Positions 14,983 through 22,782 of a stretch of 64,000 bases of DNA are shown in pieces (the first letter of the stretch is position 1; each line of letters begins with the position of its first letter). Both the position numbers and the translations under genes were made by a program. Below the pieces are notes generated by a model that did not search any database, was not told the origin of the DNA, and saw only the letters and a list, made by a program, of their open reading frames with translations. The stretch is from JAICKM01 sp038228295 (GTDB lineage Bacteria > Chloroflexota > Chloroflexia > QHBQ01 > JAICKM01): assembly GCA_038228295.1 (NCBI GenBank), contig JBBRPH010000024.1:1-64000 (forward strand), read 5' to 3'.

Positions 14983-15645
14983 TTAGCCGGCGGGGTAGGA
15001 TTGGGCGAGTTTAGCCTCCAGTCCAGCCTTAATAGTAGGCCATTCGGCATCAAGGATGCTGAAATAAACCGTGTGGCGGATTCGACCGCTCTTCGTGATC
15101 ACATGGTTGCGGAAGATCCCTTCCTGGGTGGCACCCAGCCGAAGGATCGCATTACGCGAGCGCGTGTTGAGGAGATCGGTCTTGAGCTCCACACGCAAGC
15201 AGCCGAGCGCCTCGAAGGCGTGGCGCAGTAGGAGGTACTTGGCCGCCGTGTTGACCGGCGTCCGTTGCCAGGGGCCGGCGACCCAGGTCCAGCCGATCTC
15301 CACATGACGGTTGGCCCGGTCAATGTTGCCAAATCGTGTGCTGCCGATCACACGCCCCGTAGCCGTCTCGACAGTAGCAAAGGGCAAGATGGTGCCTGCG
15401 TCCTGACCCTGTAGTGCCGTTTCGATATAGGCGCGCATCTCGTCAGCCGTTTGGACCGGCTGAGGAATCCAGCGCCAGAGATCGGGATCTAAGCCCACCG
15501 CACACAAGCCGGCATGGTGGGCCTGCGTCAGCGGCTCCAGCCGCACCCAGGGGCTTTCCAGCGTCACCGGTGTCACAGCCGGCAGGGCAGAGGGGATGGG
15601 CACATGGCGATCACGATCTAAGGTCTCTTCAGCTATCTCGGGCAT
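14983..15645 (-). CDS. GNAT family N-acetyltransferase (RimJ/RimL type)
   Basis: 220 residues. It has the RimJ/RimL-like order: VRLEPLTQAHHAGL near 34, WRWIPQPVQTADEM, FATVETATGRVIGSTRF, the HVEIGWTWVAGPWQ strand, acetyl-CoA pyrophosphate-loop region with NTAAKYLLLRHAFE, and LRVELKTDLLNTRSRNAILRLGATQEGIFRNH near the end. It would transfer an acetyl group from acetyl-CoA to an amine on a protein or small molecule; the substrate cannot be read. It is monocistronic with its own promoter. About 180 bp of non-coding DNA with nothing notable separates it from the DUF2277 leader. Confidence 0.92.
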   Translation of the reverse strand: MPEIAEETLDRDRHVPIPSALPAVTPVTLESPWVRLEPLTQAHHAGLCAVGLDPDLWRWIPQPVQTADEMRAYIETALQGQDAGTILPFATVETATGRVIGSTRFGNIDRANRHVEIGWTWVAGPWQRTPVNTAAKYLLLRHAFEALGCLRVELKTDLLNTRSRNAILRLGATQEGIFRNHVITKSGRIRHTVYFSILDAEWPTIKAGLEAKLAQSYPAG

Positions 15646-15698
15646 GATGGGAGTCCTCCTCAGATGCGGAAAATGTGATGCTTCCTGCGCGATATACT

Positions 15699-15727
15699 AC
15701 TATAGCACTCTTGCCCGGTTGCTGCAA
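15699..15727 (-). promoter_or_regulatory. Promoter of the GNAT gene
   Basis: Minus strand TTGCAG (15722-15727), 17-bp spacer, TATAGT (15699-15704), with AGGAGG near 15654 as ribosome site. Confidence 0.6.
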
Positions 15728-15964
15728 AACCTTGTACAACAGAGAATTGAACCGACCCACCCGGACAGCGTTTCCTCTAGCGTGTTAGCTATGGCCCAGT
15801 CGTAGCACCTGAACGATAGCAGAGACGCTGTTGCCCAGCTTAACCCTCGCCCGGCCGTGTATACGTCACGGCCGGCCTTGTTAGCACGCCGGACCAGGAA
15901 CCCGAAACCGACCCGGTAGTAGACTGGCTTCCTTGACAAGCAGTCGCCAAGTGAGTAAAGTACG

Positions 15965-15970
15965 TATAAT
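15965..15970 (+). promoter_or_regulatory. -10 box of the T-box transcript
   Basis: TATAAT with an upstream TACG context. A start about 7 bases downstream would fall a few bases ahead of T-box stem I. The TTGACA at 15933-15938 is 26 bp away, too far to be its -35. Confidence 0.5.
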
Positions 15971-15980
15971 TCGATATGTA

Positions 15981-16256
15981 AGCGACGATTGAGTAGAGTA
16001 CCCGGTGGATGCCGGCCCAGAGAGCTACCGCTTGCTGTGATGGTAGCCTGGCCTCGACGGAGAAAGACCCTCATGAGCTGTGGGACAGAAAGCGCGCACG
16101 CGCCAGTAGGTTCCGCCGGGTACGCCCGTTAGCGCGTAGTCCCTCCAGCCTTCGCGGGCGGACGGCAGCAAAGGCACGCCATGCGGCGCGCGAAGCAAGG
16201 TGGCACCACGATAGCCCAGCATCGTCCTTGCAGTGGATGCTGGGTTTGTTGTTGGT
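15981..16256 (+). promoter_or_regulatory. T-box riboswitch, probably tRNA-Asp responsive
   Basis: All landmarks of a transcriptional T-box leader are in order. Stem I base: AGC (15981) pairs with GCT (16077); a kink-turn-like GACGAT faces TGA; TGAG pairs with CTCA (16070). The specifier loop has GAGTA on its 5' side (15996-16000). The distal stem I has AGAGAGC (16019-16025), the GCTGTGA loop and a CTACC/GGTAG stem. The T-box sequence AAGGTGGCACCACGA is at 16197-16211. Its partner TCGTCCTT (16222-16229) can form the antiterminator or be drawn into the terminator. On the 3' side of the specifier loop GAC (16066-16068, Asp) is the best-placed triplet. The TGGC bulge predicts a tRNA with discriminator G73, which fits tRNA-Asp. 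The downstream gene is an aminotransferase. Family is near certain; specificity is inference. Confidence 0.85.
16215..16256 (+). terminator. T-box terminator hairpin
   Basis: CCCAGCATC (16215-16223) pairs with GATGCTGGG (16236-16244), followed by TTTGTTGTTGGTTG. It shares bases with the antiterminator strand at 16222-16229, as a T-box switch requires. Confidence 0.8.
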
Positions 16257-16283
16257 TGCGCTTTGCAATGTCGCAAGCGGGGA

Positions 16284-16333
16284 ACGCCTCAATCCGTTGA
16301 GGCGTAGGGCACCGCGTGGCTACCGCCGGTGCC
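16284..16333 (+). other. Two hairpins between T-box terminator and start codon
   Basis: ACGCCTCAA (16284-16292) pairs perfectly with TTGAGGCGT (16297-16305); GGCACC (16308-16313) pairs with GGTGCC (16328-16333), just ahead of the GGAGGA ribosome site at 16339. They may modulate translation once the T-box is read through. Confidence 0.5.
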
Positions 16334-16352
16334 AAGCTGGAGGACAACGTTC

Positions 16353-17519
16353 ATGGCGCAAGTGATTGATCACGTCGAATTGTCCGGCATCGTCAAGGTG
16401 CGAGATGCCATCCTGAAGTTAGACCACCCCTATCGTCTCGAAAGTGGCGAACCGAGTTTCGCGGTCCCCGATCATATCAAAGAGGCGATGGTGCGCGCCC
16501 TGCGCGCGGACCAGACCCATTATGTGGCCTCAGCCGGCATCGCGGAACTCCGCCAAGCCATTGTCACGAAGTGCCGAGATACTAATGCCATCCCGGTGGC
16601 CGGGGTGGCCGAGACCATTGTCACCAACGGTGGGATGCACGGCCTCTATGCGCTTTTCCGTGCGCTATTGGAGCCGGGTGACGAGGTACTGATCCCCGAC
16701 CCGACCTGGACCTGTGTGCAACACCTAATCACGCTATGCGGCGGGGTGGTGCGGCGGGTGCCCTTACACGAAGAACGAGGCTGGACCTTTGACCCCGCCG
16801 AGGTGCAGGCGGCGATCACCCCACGTACCCGCGTCTTGATGATTAACTCGCCGCACAACCCCACCGGCGGCGTGTTGGAGCGTTCGGATCTAGAGGCGTT
16901 GGCCGCTGTCGTCGCCGATCATCCGCACCTGACTGTCGTCAGCGATGAAGCCTACGAGCATATCCTGCATGACGGCGCAGTCCACGTCAGCTTTGCCGCT
17001 CTGCCGGAGATGTATGAGCGGACGGCGACAGTATTCACCTGTAGTAAGTCCTACGCGATGACCGGCCTGCGCGTCGGCTATGTGGTCACACCGGATCGCC
17101 AGACGATGGATCGGATGCAAAAGGTGGTGCTGTACACAGCCAACGGCGTTAATTCCATTGCCCAGTGGGGTGCGCTTGCCGCGCTGACCGGCCCGCAAAC
17201 CGCTGTCGCGACGTGCCAGGTCGAGTACCAAGCGCGGCGCGACCTGTTTTACGAAGGCATCGCCGACCTGCCGGTGTTCACCGGGGCGCGCCCGGCGGGG
17301 GCTTTCTACGCCTTCCTGCGGATCGCCGACGACTGGCGCGCCCCAGACGGACGGCGCGACTCGTGGGCGATGACAGAGTATCTGCTCAAAGCACGCGTCG
17401 GCTCATCACCGGGGAGCATCTTCGGGCCGGCAGGCGAGGGCTATCTACGGTTCAGCACGGCCTGCACCCGCGACGATCTGACCGGGGCACTAGCCGCTAT
17501 GCACACGCTGTTCGGCTAG
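16353..17519 (+). CDS. PLP-dependent class I/II aminotransferase (Asp-type)
   Basis: 388 residues from ATG 16353, chosen for GGAGGA at 16339-16344; an in-frame GTG at 16329 has no site. Fold-type I landmarks: LESGEPSF near 32, NGGMHGLYAL near 93, NSPHNPTGG near 165, SDEAYEHI near 195, and the PLP lysine in CSKSYAMTGLRVGYV (Lys232); an Arg for the substrate carboxylate is expected in YLRFSTACTR. This is the aspartate-aminotransferase-like subfamily that exchanges amino groups with 2-oxoglutarate; the exact substrate is not readable from motifs. The preceding T-box, apparently Asp-specific, supports aspartate formation from oxaloacetate. It is a single-gene unit. Confidence 0.92.
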   Translation: MAQVIDHVELSGIVKVRDAILKLDHPYRLESGEPSFAVPDHIKEAMVRALRADQTHYVASAGIAELRQAIVTKCRDTNAIPVAGVAETIVTNGGMHGLYALFRALLEPGDEVLIPDPTWTCVQHLITLCGGVVRRVPLHEERGWTFDPAEVQAAITPRTRVLMINSPHNPTGGVLERSDLEALAAVVADHPHLTVVSDEAYEHILHDGAVHVSFAALPEMYERTATVFTCSKSYAMTGLRVGYVVTPDRQTMDRMQKVVLYTANGVNSIAQWGALAALTGPQTAVATCQVEYQARRDLFYEGIADLPVFTGARPAGAFYAFLRIADDWRAPDGRRDSWAMTEYLLKARVGSSPGSIFGPAGEGYLRFSTACTRDDLTGALAAMHTLFG

Positions 17520-17526
17520 TCGGGGC

Positions 17527-17574
17527 TGCTACTGCCGTTAGCGCGTCGGCGCCGACAAGTTAACGGCAGTAGCA
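17527..17574. terminator. 14-bp perfect stem with nested palindrome
   Basis: TGCTACTGCCGTTA (17527-17540) pairs perfectly with 17561-17574. The loop contains GTCGGCGCCGAC (17545-17556), itself a palindrome. It follows the aminotransferase stop but has no T-run. 17575-17699 shows nothing else. Confidence 0.55.
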
Positions 17575-17713
17575 AGCGACAACTTCCTGCTACAGCAGAA
17601 ATCCGCCCCGCCGCATAGCACAATTGCGCTCCTTGCGTTTACTATGGATACAAGCACTACAAGCGCCATACCACTGGATGCTAAAGTAAAGTTAGTCCAT
17701 AGGAGGAACCCGC

Positions 17714-18007
17714 GTGAGCGATCCGAAAGCTACCCCCACTTCTCCCGAAGTGCAACCGCCTGCCGTGCGGCGCGATCTGCATCAAACCAACGTGACCCAT
17801 CAAGGGTCGCCGCTGCCTGCCGACAGCAGTTCGCAGAGCGGCAGCCTGGGAGCCACCGAAGAACAGGTTACACCGGTGCAGCCGCCGGTGAGCGGCCCAG
17901 CCAACTTAGTCGGCAGCAGTGTGCCCGCCGGCGATGCGCGCGACACCTCTGACGGCGTAGACGACGCGCCACTGATTGATCCGGCTGACCTGATCACGCC
18001 CGGCTGA
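17714..18007 (+). CDS. Small disordered protein
   Basis: 97 residues, GTG start with a strong AGGAGG at 17700-17705. The product is rich in Pro, Ser, Thr, Gln and Asp, with no hydrophobic core, no Cys and no signal peptide; it ends APLIDPADLITPG. It is likely intrinsically disordered and cytoplasmic. I recognise no family. The ribosome site and codon usage argue for a real gene. Confidence 0.55.
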   Translation: MSDPKATPTSPEVQPPAVRRDLHQTNVTHQGSPLPADSSSQSGSLGATEEQVTPVQPPVSGPANLVGSSVPAGDARDTSDGVDDAPLIDPADLITPG

Positions 18008-18040
18008 ACCCGGTGAGGAGTTAGGGGGGTCTGTATCTAT

Positions 18041-18084
18041 AAAAAGCCGCGCCGGCCGGCCCTCGTATGCGGGCCGGCCGGCGC
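18041..18084 (-). terminator. Intrinsic terminator of the phosphonate-type operon
   Basis: A perfect 14-bp G+C stem (18049-18062 with 18071-18084) and 8-nt loop. Read on the minus strand it is followed by GGCTTTTTATAG. It lies directly after the binding-protein gene. Confidence 0.85.
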
Positions 18085-18105
18085 TACAGATTCCTGATTC
18101 ACTGA

Positions 18106-19974
18106 TTACGGGGTCGGGGTCACAGTCGGCTGCGGCTTGGGCGTCGGGAACAGCGCACCGAGATCGGTGAGACCGGCGGCCTGGGCCGTCTGGCGCACCG
18201 AGTCGTAGAAGCTGTCCTGCACCGGCAACAGGCCGTCAATGCCGTACAGCTTGTTCAGATAGCCATTGCCCTGCGTGGTGGCCGAGAGCGCCAACAGGCC
18301 GTTAGTGATCTGCTGGCGCATTTCGGGGGTCATGCCGCTGCGGACGCTGACGGTATCGTTCGGGATCTCTTCGCTCTGGGCGATGATCCGCACTTTGTCA
18401 AACACATCCGGGTTGGTGCTAGCAATCAGGCTGCGGGCATCGGTCGGGCGGCCGGTCTTGGGATTCGGCGGGCCACCAAAGATCGCGCCGCCGGATACCT
18501 GACCGCTGTAGACCGCCGATGCCACCTTATCGTGACCGCCGGCATAAACGACTTCCGAGAAGAAGGTGTCGGGATCGATGTTCAGTCCTTTGAAGTAGGC
18601 AAACGGGTAGAGATAGCCGGAAGCCGAAGCCTTGTCCACGAAGGCGAACTTCTTGCCTTTGAGATCCTGCACCGTTTTCACCGCCGGATCGGCAGTAATG
18701 ATGATCGAGGGATAGGTGGTCGAGTTGTTGCGGACAGTGGTCAAGATGACCTGCGCGTTGTACTTCTGATTGGCAAGCACATAGGCGAAAGGCGCGAACC
18801 AGGCCACGTCGGCCTTATCCGACCCCATCGCCTCGATCACGGCGGCATAGCTGGTCGGCACCGAGACCTGATATTTGTAGCCGGTAATCGTGGAGAGCTG
18901 ATCGGCCAGCGGCTGTGCGCTGCCCAGAATCGCTTGCGTATTGGATGACGGCACGAAGGCCATTTTGATAGGGTTGTCCGCCGCGCCGAGTTGGCCGGCC
19001 GGCACGGTAATCGGGGTCACCTTGGGCGCGTTGGCCTGGAGCGGGTTGCGCCCGGCGTTGTTATAGCGCCAGTTGTAGTAGTGTTGGCCGATATTGCCGA
19101 CCTCGACCTTGAAGCCTTCGGGATTGTCGGCCACGTAGGTCAGCACACGGCGCTCAAACGCCTGAAGCAGCACTTCCTTCTGCTTACCGCCGATGGTGGC
19201 TTGCACCCAGTAGGCTTCGCTGATCGGATAGCCGCTGGCATAGAACCAGGGATCGCTGAGTTGCGCGTTGCCGAACTGGCCGCCGCCGGTCGAGACGATA
19301 CCCTTGCTGTTCAGGAAGTCCCAGAAGACGGTCGGGATATTATGCCCGGTGATCTTTTCGTAGTAAGCGATTTTGCCTTCGGCGCGGTTGCCTTTGCTGT
19401 TGTCGTTCTGCACGAAGCCGACGTTATTCATCGTGCCGACAACGCCCTTGCCCGTGCGATCCGTGGCGCGGTGGTCAATGCCGGCGTTCGAGACGCGGGC
19501 CATCGCCGCGTAGCTGGGGGCCAGAAGATCGCCGTTGTCGCCGGTCATGTTAATGTTGGCCGGAGTGCTATCCTCGAAGCTGTTCGCTCCGGTCTGGATA
19601 CGGCCCGACATCAACTCGACAGTCAGCAAACCGTTGGTGACATAGAACTTGCTGTTCTTGTCACTTGCCGGATTGTTGATCTCCATGCGACTCTTATCAA
19701 AATATTGCACCAAGCGCGTGCCGTTTTCGAACTTCTCTTGCTTGGCCTCGCTGTTCGGCCCCGGTCCCCAATACCAAGTGCGGTTCACCTTGTGAGCGGC
19801 AACCGGTAGATCGGTGCGCTCCCAGACGTTCTGGAAGGCGGGATCAGCGAAGCCGGCGGCCTGCGCAGGCAGGGCGATGTGCCCCAACGTGCCCAGGACC
19901 ATGCCGGAGATCGCCAGCACGCCAAGGGAAGCCGAGCGAACCGTCGTCACCCGGTTGCGGTGCGAAAAAGCCAT
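18106..19974 (-). CDS. Phosphonate/phosphite-type ABC binding protein with extra N-terminal domain
   Basis: 622 residues from ATG 19972-19974, chosen for AGGAGGAG; a longer frame upstream lacks a site. Signal peptide at about 10-40 (LGVLAISGMVLGTLGHIALP, AQAAG). Residues 45-330 form a domain around VWERTDLPVAAHKVNRTWYW, WGPGPN, GTRLVQYFDKSRMEIN and WYWVQATIGGKQKEVLLQAFERRVLTY-like text; I do not know its fold name. From about 345 the PhnD family follows: IKMAFVPSSNTQAILGSAQPLADQLS, ADVAWFAPFAYVLA, VQDLKGKKFAFVDKASASGYLYP, and GGHDKVASAVYSGQVSGG. It would bind a phosphonate, phosphite or similar anion outside the membrane and deliver it to PhnE/PhnC. A normal PhnD has about 300-340 residues, so this one is nearly double. 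Confidence 0.88.
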   Translation of the reverse strand: MAFSHRNRVTTVRSASLGVLAISGMVLGTLGHIALPAQAAGFADPAFQNVWERTDLPVAAHKVNRTWYWGPGPNSEAKQEKFENGTRLVQYFDKSRMEINNPASDKNSKFYVTNGLLTVELMSGRIQTGANSFEDSTPANINMTGDNGDLLAPSYAAMARVSNAGIDHRATDRTGKGVVGTMNNVGFVQNDNSKGNRAEGKIAYYEKITGHNIPTVFWDFLNSKGIVSTGGGQFGNAQLSDPWFYASGYPISEAYWVQATIGGKQKEVLLQAFERRVLTYVADNPEGFKVEVGNIGQHYYNWRYNNAGRNPLQANAPKVTPITVPAGQLGAADNPIKMAFVPSSNTQAILGSAQPLADQLSTITGYKYQVSVPTSYAAVIEAMGSDKADVAWFAPFAYVLANQKYNAQVILTTVRNNSTTYPSIIITADPAVKTVQDLKGKKFAFVDKASASGYLYPFAYFKGLNIDPDTFFSEVVYAGGHDKVASAVYSGQVSGGAIFGGPPNPKTGRPTDARSLIASTNPDVFDKVRIIAQSEEIPNDTVSVRSGMTPEMRQQITNGLLALSATTQGNGYLNKLYGIDGLLPVQDSFYDSVRQTAQAAGLTDLGALFPTPKPQPTVTPTP

Positions 19975-20139
19975 CAGATTTCTCCTCCTAAAAATTAGCT
20001 TAAAAACACGAAGGACTCTAATATTGCTGCCTATCGGCAGGATTCGGTGCTGTTTGATTGCCCGCCTTCCGCTGGGGGGCAACCCCATCGCTATACGGGG
20101 CGGGGTAGCCGAACGCAGCCCGCCCCCGGTTGATGGCTG

Positions 20140-21591
20140 TTAAATGACTGCCTGGCGAATGCGTGCGCTCGCCAGGTCAATTGCGATCACCACAATAGCA
20201 ATCGCCCAGATAGCTGTGCCGGCTTTATGCCAGTCCAGCAACTGGATGTACTGGGTCAGTAGGTAGCCGATGCCACCGCCGCCCACGAAGCCGATGATGG
20301 TAGACATCCGCACGTTCACATCCCAGCGATAGAGCGTGAACGACACGAACTGCGGGATAAACTGCGGGATGATCGCAAAGACAATCGTTTGTAAGCGCCC
20401 CGCACCGGTGGCCGTCACCGCTTCGATGGGGCCGGGATCGATGCTTTCAATCGCTTCGGAGTAGAGTTTACCCAGCGAGGCGATTGAGTGCAGCACCAGG
20501 GCCAGCACTCCCGCGAAGGGGCCGATGCCGACCGCCGCGACAAAGATCGTTGCCATGATCAACACCTCAACCGAACGCAGCAAGTTGAGCAACGTGCGGG
20601 CGAGATAGTAGACGACGCGGCCCACGGGGTTGTTGCCCATGATATTGCGCGAGGCCAAAAAGGCAATCGGCAGACTAATGAACACCGCGAAGGTGGTGCC
20701 CATCAGCGCCTGGAAAACGGTTTCGGCGATTTTGTTCAGCACCCCGTTTTCACCGATCAGCGTGGCGCTGGGCACGAGGTTACCCACGCCCCAGGTGGCG
20801 ACGGCCGCCAGCGTATTATCGTCTTCAATCTGGCTCGAGTCGGGCGCGTGAAATGTGGTAGTGAAGTTGCCGTTGGAGTCGGTGGTGAAGTTGGCAACGG
20901 TCTTCGCAAAGGCGGTGTTCGAAGGAACGTCCGGGCCTTTACGCCAAACTAGGATGCCGCTTTTCCCGCCGGGATAGCGGCTAGGCACATCAATATGACC
21001 GCTGACTGTCACCGGCTGTTCGGCAACCACCGCGCCCGGTGCGATTTTGAGCGTGACGTTCAACGGCTGAGCACCGGGCAGGTCTACCACGTTTTGTGTA
21101 TCCACCACCAGGGCGGTGGGGCTGGGCGCGACCCCGCCGGCGGGCGGGATTGCGCCAACCACCGCTGTGCCGGCCGCCGGGACGCTGGTGGGAGAAGCGG
21201 CAACGGCGGCGCCGCTGGTGTTGATGCGTTGCGGTTGCACCTTGACGTTCGCTGTTAGCGGGGTCGCAGCGGGGTTGGGCACATCGCCACCGCCCGGCAC
21301 CTGCACCCGCGCATTGATCAGCGCAGTCTGGTCATAAACCACAATGTCCGGTTTGATCAACTGTTCAATAATGCGGCCCATTTTGGGACCGTCCTGGATC
21401 AGCACGCGCAGGTCAACTTGCGAGACGCGCCAGCCGATGACATGAGCCACAGCCAGGATGAGCAGCGTCAGAGGCAGGGCCAGGTTGGCGAGGCGCAGGT
21501 TCTGCCGCTGAGTCTCCCGATACTTCTGTACCACATCATTGTGGGCATCTCTGGAACTGCGCCCGATTTTCGACTCGTCTACCTTAGCCAC
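20140..21591 (-). CDS. phnE: Phosphonate-type ABC transporter permease with large insertion
   Basis: 483 residues, GTG start after GGGGGAGAG. The first membrane helix (about 35-54) and IDLRV-like segment IQDGPKMGRIIEQLIKPD match PhnE. After residue 84 comes an insertion of about 190 residues: a Thr/Pro/Ala-rich stretch and a beta-rich part (VTVSGHIDVPSRYPGGKSG, TDSNGNFTTTFHAPD), then the permease core resumes with KIAETVFQALMGTTFAVFIS near 278. The core has the EAA-type loop (EAVTATGAGRLQTIVFAIIP) and ends in TIIGFVGGGGIGYLLTQYI and a last helix. PhnE usually has about 260-290 residues. The insert would face the outside, like the binding protein. It starts 12 bp after phnC. Confidence 0.88.
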   Translation of the reverse strand: MAKVDESKIGRSSRDAHNDVVQKYRETQRQNLRLANLALPLTLLILAVAHVIGWRVSQVDLRVLIQDGPKMGRIIEQLIKPDIVVYDQTALINARVQVPGGGDVPNPAATPLTANVKVQPQRINTSGAAVAASPTSVPAAGTAVVGAIPPAGGVAPSPTALVVDTQNVVDLPGAQPLNVTLKIAPGAVVAEQPVTVSGHIDVPSRYPGGKSGILVWRKGPDVPSNTAFAKTVANFTTDSNGNFTTTFHAPDSSQIEDDNTLAAVATWGVGNLVPSATLIGENGVLNKIAETVFQALMGTTFAVFISLPIAFLASRNIMGNNPVGRVVYYLARTLLNLLRSVEVLIMATIFVAAVGIGPFAGVLALVLHSIASLGKLYSEAIESIDPGPIEAVTATGAGRLQTIVFAIIPQFIPQFVSFTLYRWDVNVRMSTIIGFVGGGGIGYLLTQYIQLLDWHKAGTAIWAIAIVVIAIDLASARIRQAVI

Positions 21592-21603
21592 GACTCTCCC
21601 CCT

Positions 21604-22374
21604 TTAGCGGATTTCGACTTCTACGGCATCTTCGCCGTAGATGGCGCGGAAGCGCGCTTCGTCAATCTCCAGCGCCGGCCCATCGAACACGATTTCGCCG
21701 CCCTGACCGTTGTTCTTGAAGGCCAACACGCGGTCGGCGTAGCGCCGGGCCAAGCTCAGGAAGTGCAGGTTACAGATAACGGTGATACCGTCTTCTTTGT
21801 TGATCTGCTCCAGGTATTTCATCACTGAATGCGAGGTAGCCGGATCGAGCGAGGCGACCGGCTCATCAGCCAGCATGATCTTCGGTTCTTGCATCATAGC
21901 GCGGGCAATGCCGACGCGCTGCTTTTGCCCGCCGGAGAGCGAATCGGCGCGGGTGCCCGCCTTGTTGAGGATGCCTACACGGTCGAGGTTACGGATGGCG
22001 CGGTCCATCTCGGCACGCGGCCAACGGCGCAGCAGACTCTGCCCCAGCCCCACATAGCCCAACCGCCCCGACAACACATTGGTCATTACCGTGGAGCGGT
22101 TGACGAGATTGAAGTGCTGGAAGATCATGCCGATGTTACGCCGGATGCGGCGCAGTTCGCCGGGCGAGGCGGCGGTCACATCCACGCCGTCGAGCCAGAT
22201 TTTGCCCGACGTGGGATCGATCAGCCGGTTGATGCAGCGCAGAAAGGTGGACTTGCCCGCGCCGCTGAGACCGATGATGACGACAAATTGGCCGTCGGGA
22301 ATCGTCACCGACACATCATGCAGCGCTTGCGTGCCGTCGCCGTAGACTTTGGTCAGGTGTTCGATCTTGAGCAT
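21604..22374 (-). CDS. phnC: Phosphonate-type ABC transporter ATP-binding protein
   Basis: 256 residues from ATG 22372-22374 (GGGAG upstream); it starts MLKIEHLTKVYGDGTQAL like other PhnC proteins. Walker A GLSGAGKST near 36-44, Q-loop in IGMIFQHFNLV, the family-typical VLSGRLGY segment, ABC signature LSGGQKQRVGIARAM, Walker B IMLADEPVA, and a His in NLHFLSLARRYADRVLAFK as H-switch. It powers uptake of phosphonate or phosphite with PhnE and the binding protein; the three genes form one operon from the promoter at 22491-22520. No C-P lyase or phosphite dehydrogenase genes are in the window, so the substrate stays open. Confidence 0.93.
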   Translation of the reverse strand: MLKIEHLTKVYGDGTQALHDVSVTIPDGQFVVIIGLSGAGKSTFLRCINRLIDPTSGKIWLDGVDVTAASPGELRRIRRNIGMIFQHFNLVNRSTVMTNVLSGRLGYVGLGQSLLRRWPRAEMDRAIRNLDRVGILNKAGTRADSLSGGQKQRVGIARAMMQEPKIMLADEPVASLDPATSHSVMKYLEQINKEDGITVICNLHFLSLARRYADRVLAFKNNGQGGEIVFDGPALEIDEARFRAIYGEDAVEVEIR

Positions 22375-22490
22375 TAAGGCTCCCGTAGCTAACCCCGCCG
22401 GCAGTAGCGCAGGGTAAAAGGGCAATAATTTCCGGGCACAGGATGGGTGATAGGACCGATGGATAGGAGGTGCCCAAGACAGACCGCATT

Positions 22491-22520
22491 ATTTTACCAC
22501 AGTGGAGTAGGCAGACGCAA
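22491..22520 (-). promoter_or_regulatory. Likely promoter of the phnCED operon
   Basis: Minus strand TTGCGT (22515-22520), 18-bp spacer, TAAAAT (22491-22496) with TGG ahead of it (extended -10). It leaves a leader of about 110 bases. I see no obvious Pho box. Confidence 0.5.
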
Positions 22521-22671
22521 CTATTAACGATTTGTAAGCCGCACCGACCCTAACTGTCTACCGCCGGCGTAAATATAGTCGGCCGCGCCGTTCCGTTCGC
22601 AGCGGGTGATGAGGGTCGCCGCGTCGAACACCACTACCATTGGCGGAACGCGGGTTCCCCCTTACGCCGTA

Positions 22672-22701
22672 TTGTCCCCCGCACAACCCCTATGCTATAA
22701 T
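22672..22701 (+). promoter_or_regulatory. Promoter of hisS
   Basis: TTGTCC (22672-22677), 18-bp spacer, TATAAT (22696-22701). The leader to 22782 contains only near-tandem words (CCGACAACGACCGACAACTG and ACGGCTTACGGCCTACGGCC); no T-box is visible here. Confidence 0.6.
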
Positions 22702-22782
22702 GCCTGCAAGCTACAATCCGACAACGACCGACAACTGACGACCGGGCCCACGGCTTACGGCCTACGGCCCACAGGGGCACCC

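Noticed and set aside
15933..15938. TTGACA as -35 of the T-box transcript
   Set aside because: 26 bp from the TATAAT at 15965; spacing too long for sigma70.
15700..16365. Frames of 118-124 codons across the T-box leader
   Set aside because: They lie on or opposite a structured RNA leader and have no protein-like features.
18991..19809. 272-codon plus-strand frame opposite the binding-protein gene
   Set aside because: Antisense shadow with Arg/Gly/Val bias and no start signal.
19975..20088. 38-codon extension of the binding protein
   Set aside because: No ribosome site; the ATG at 19974 has AGGAGGAG and directly begins the signal peptide.
22606..22782. 59-codon N-terminal extension of HisS
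   Set aside because: It would start upstream of the promoter and runs through near-tandem repeats; homologous start is at 22783.
22375..22782. T-box or other riboswitch ahead of hisS
   Set aside because: No AGAGAG, GGTGG.ACC or terminator structure; only simple word repeats.
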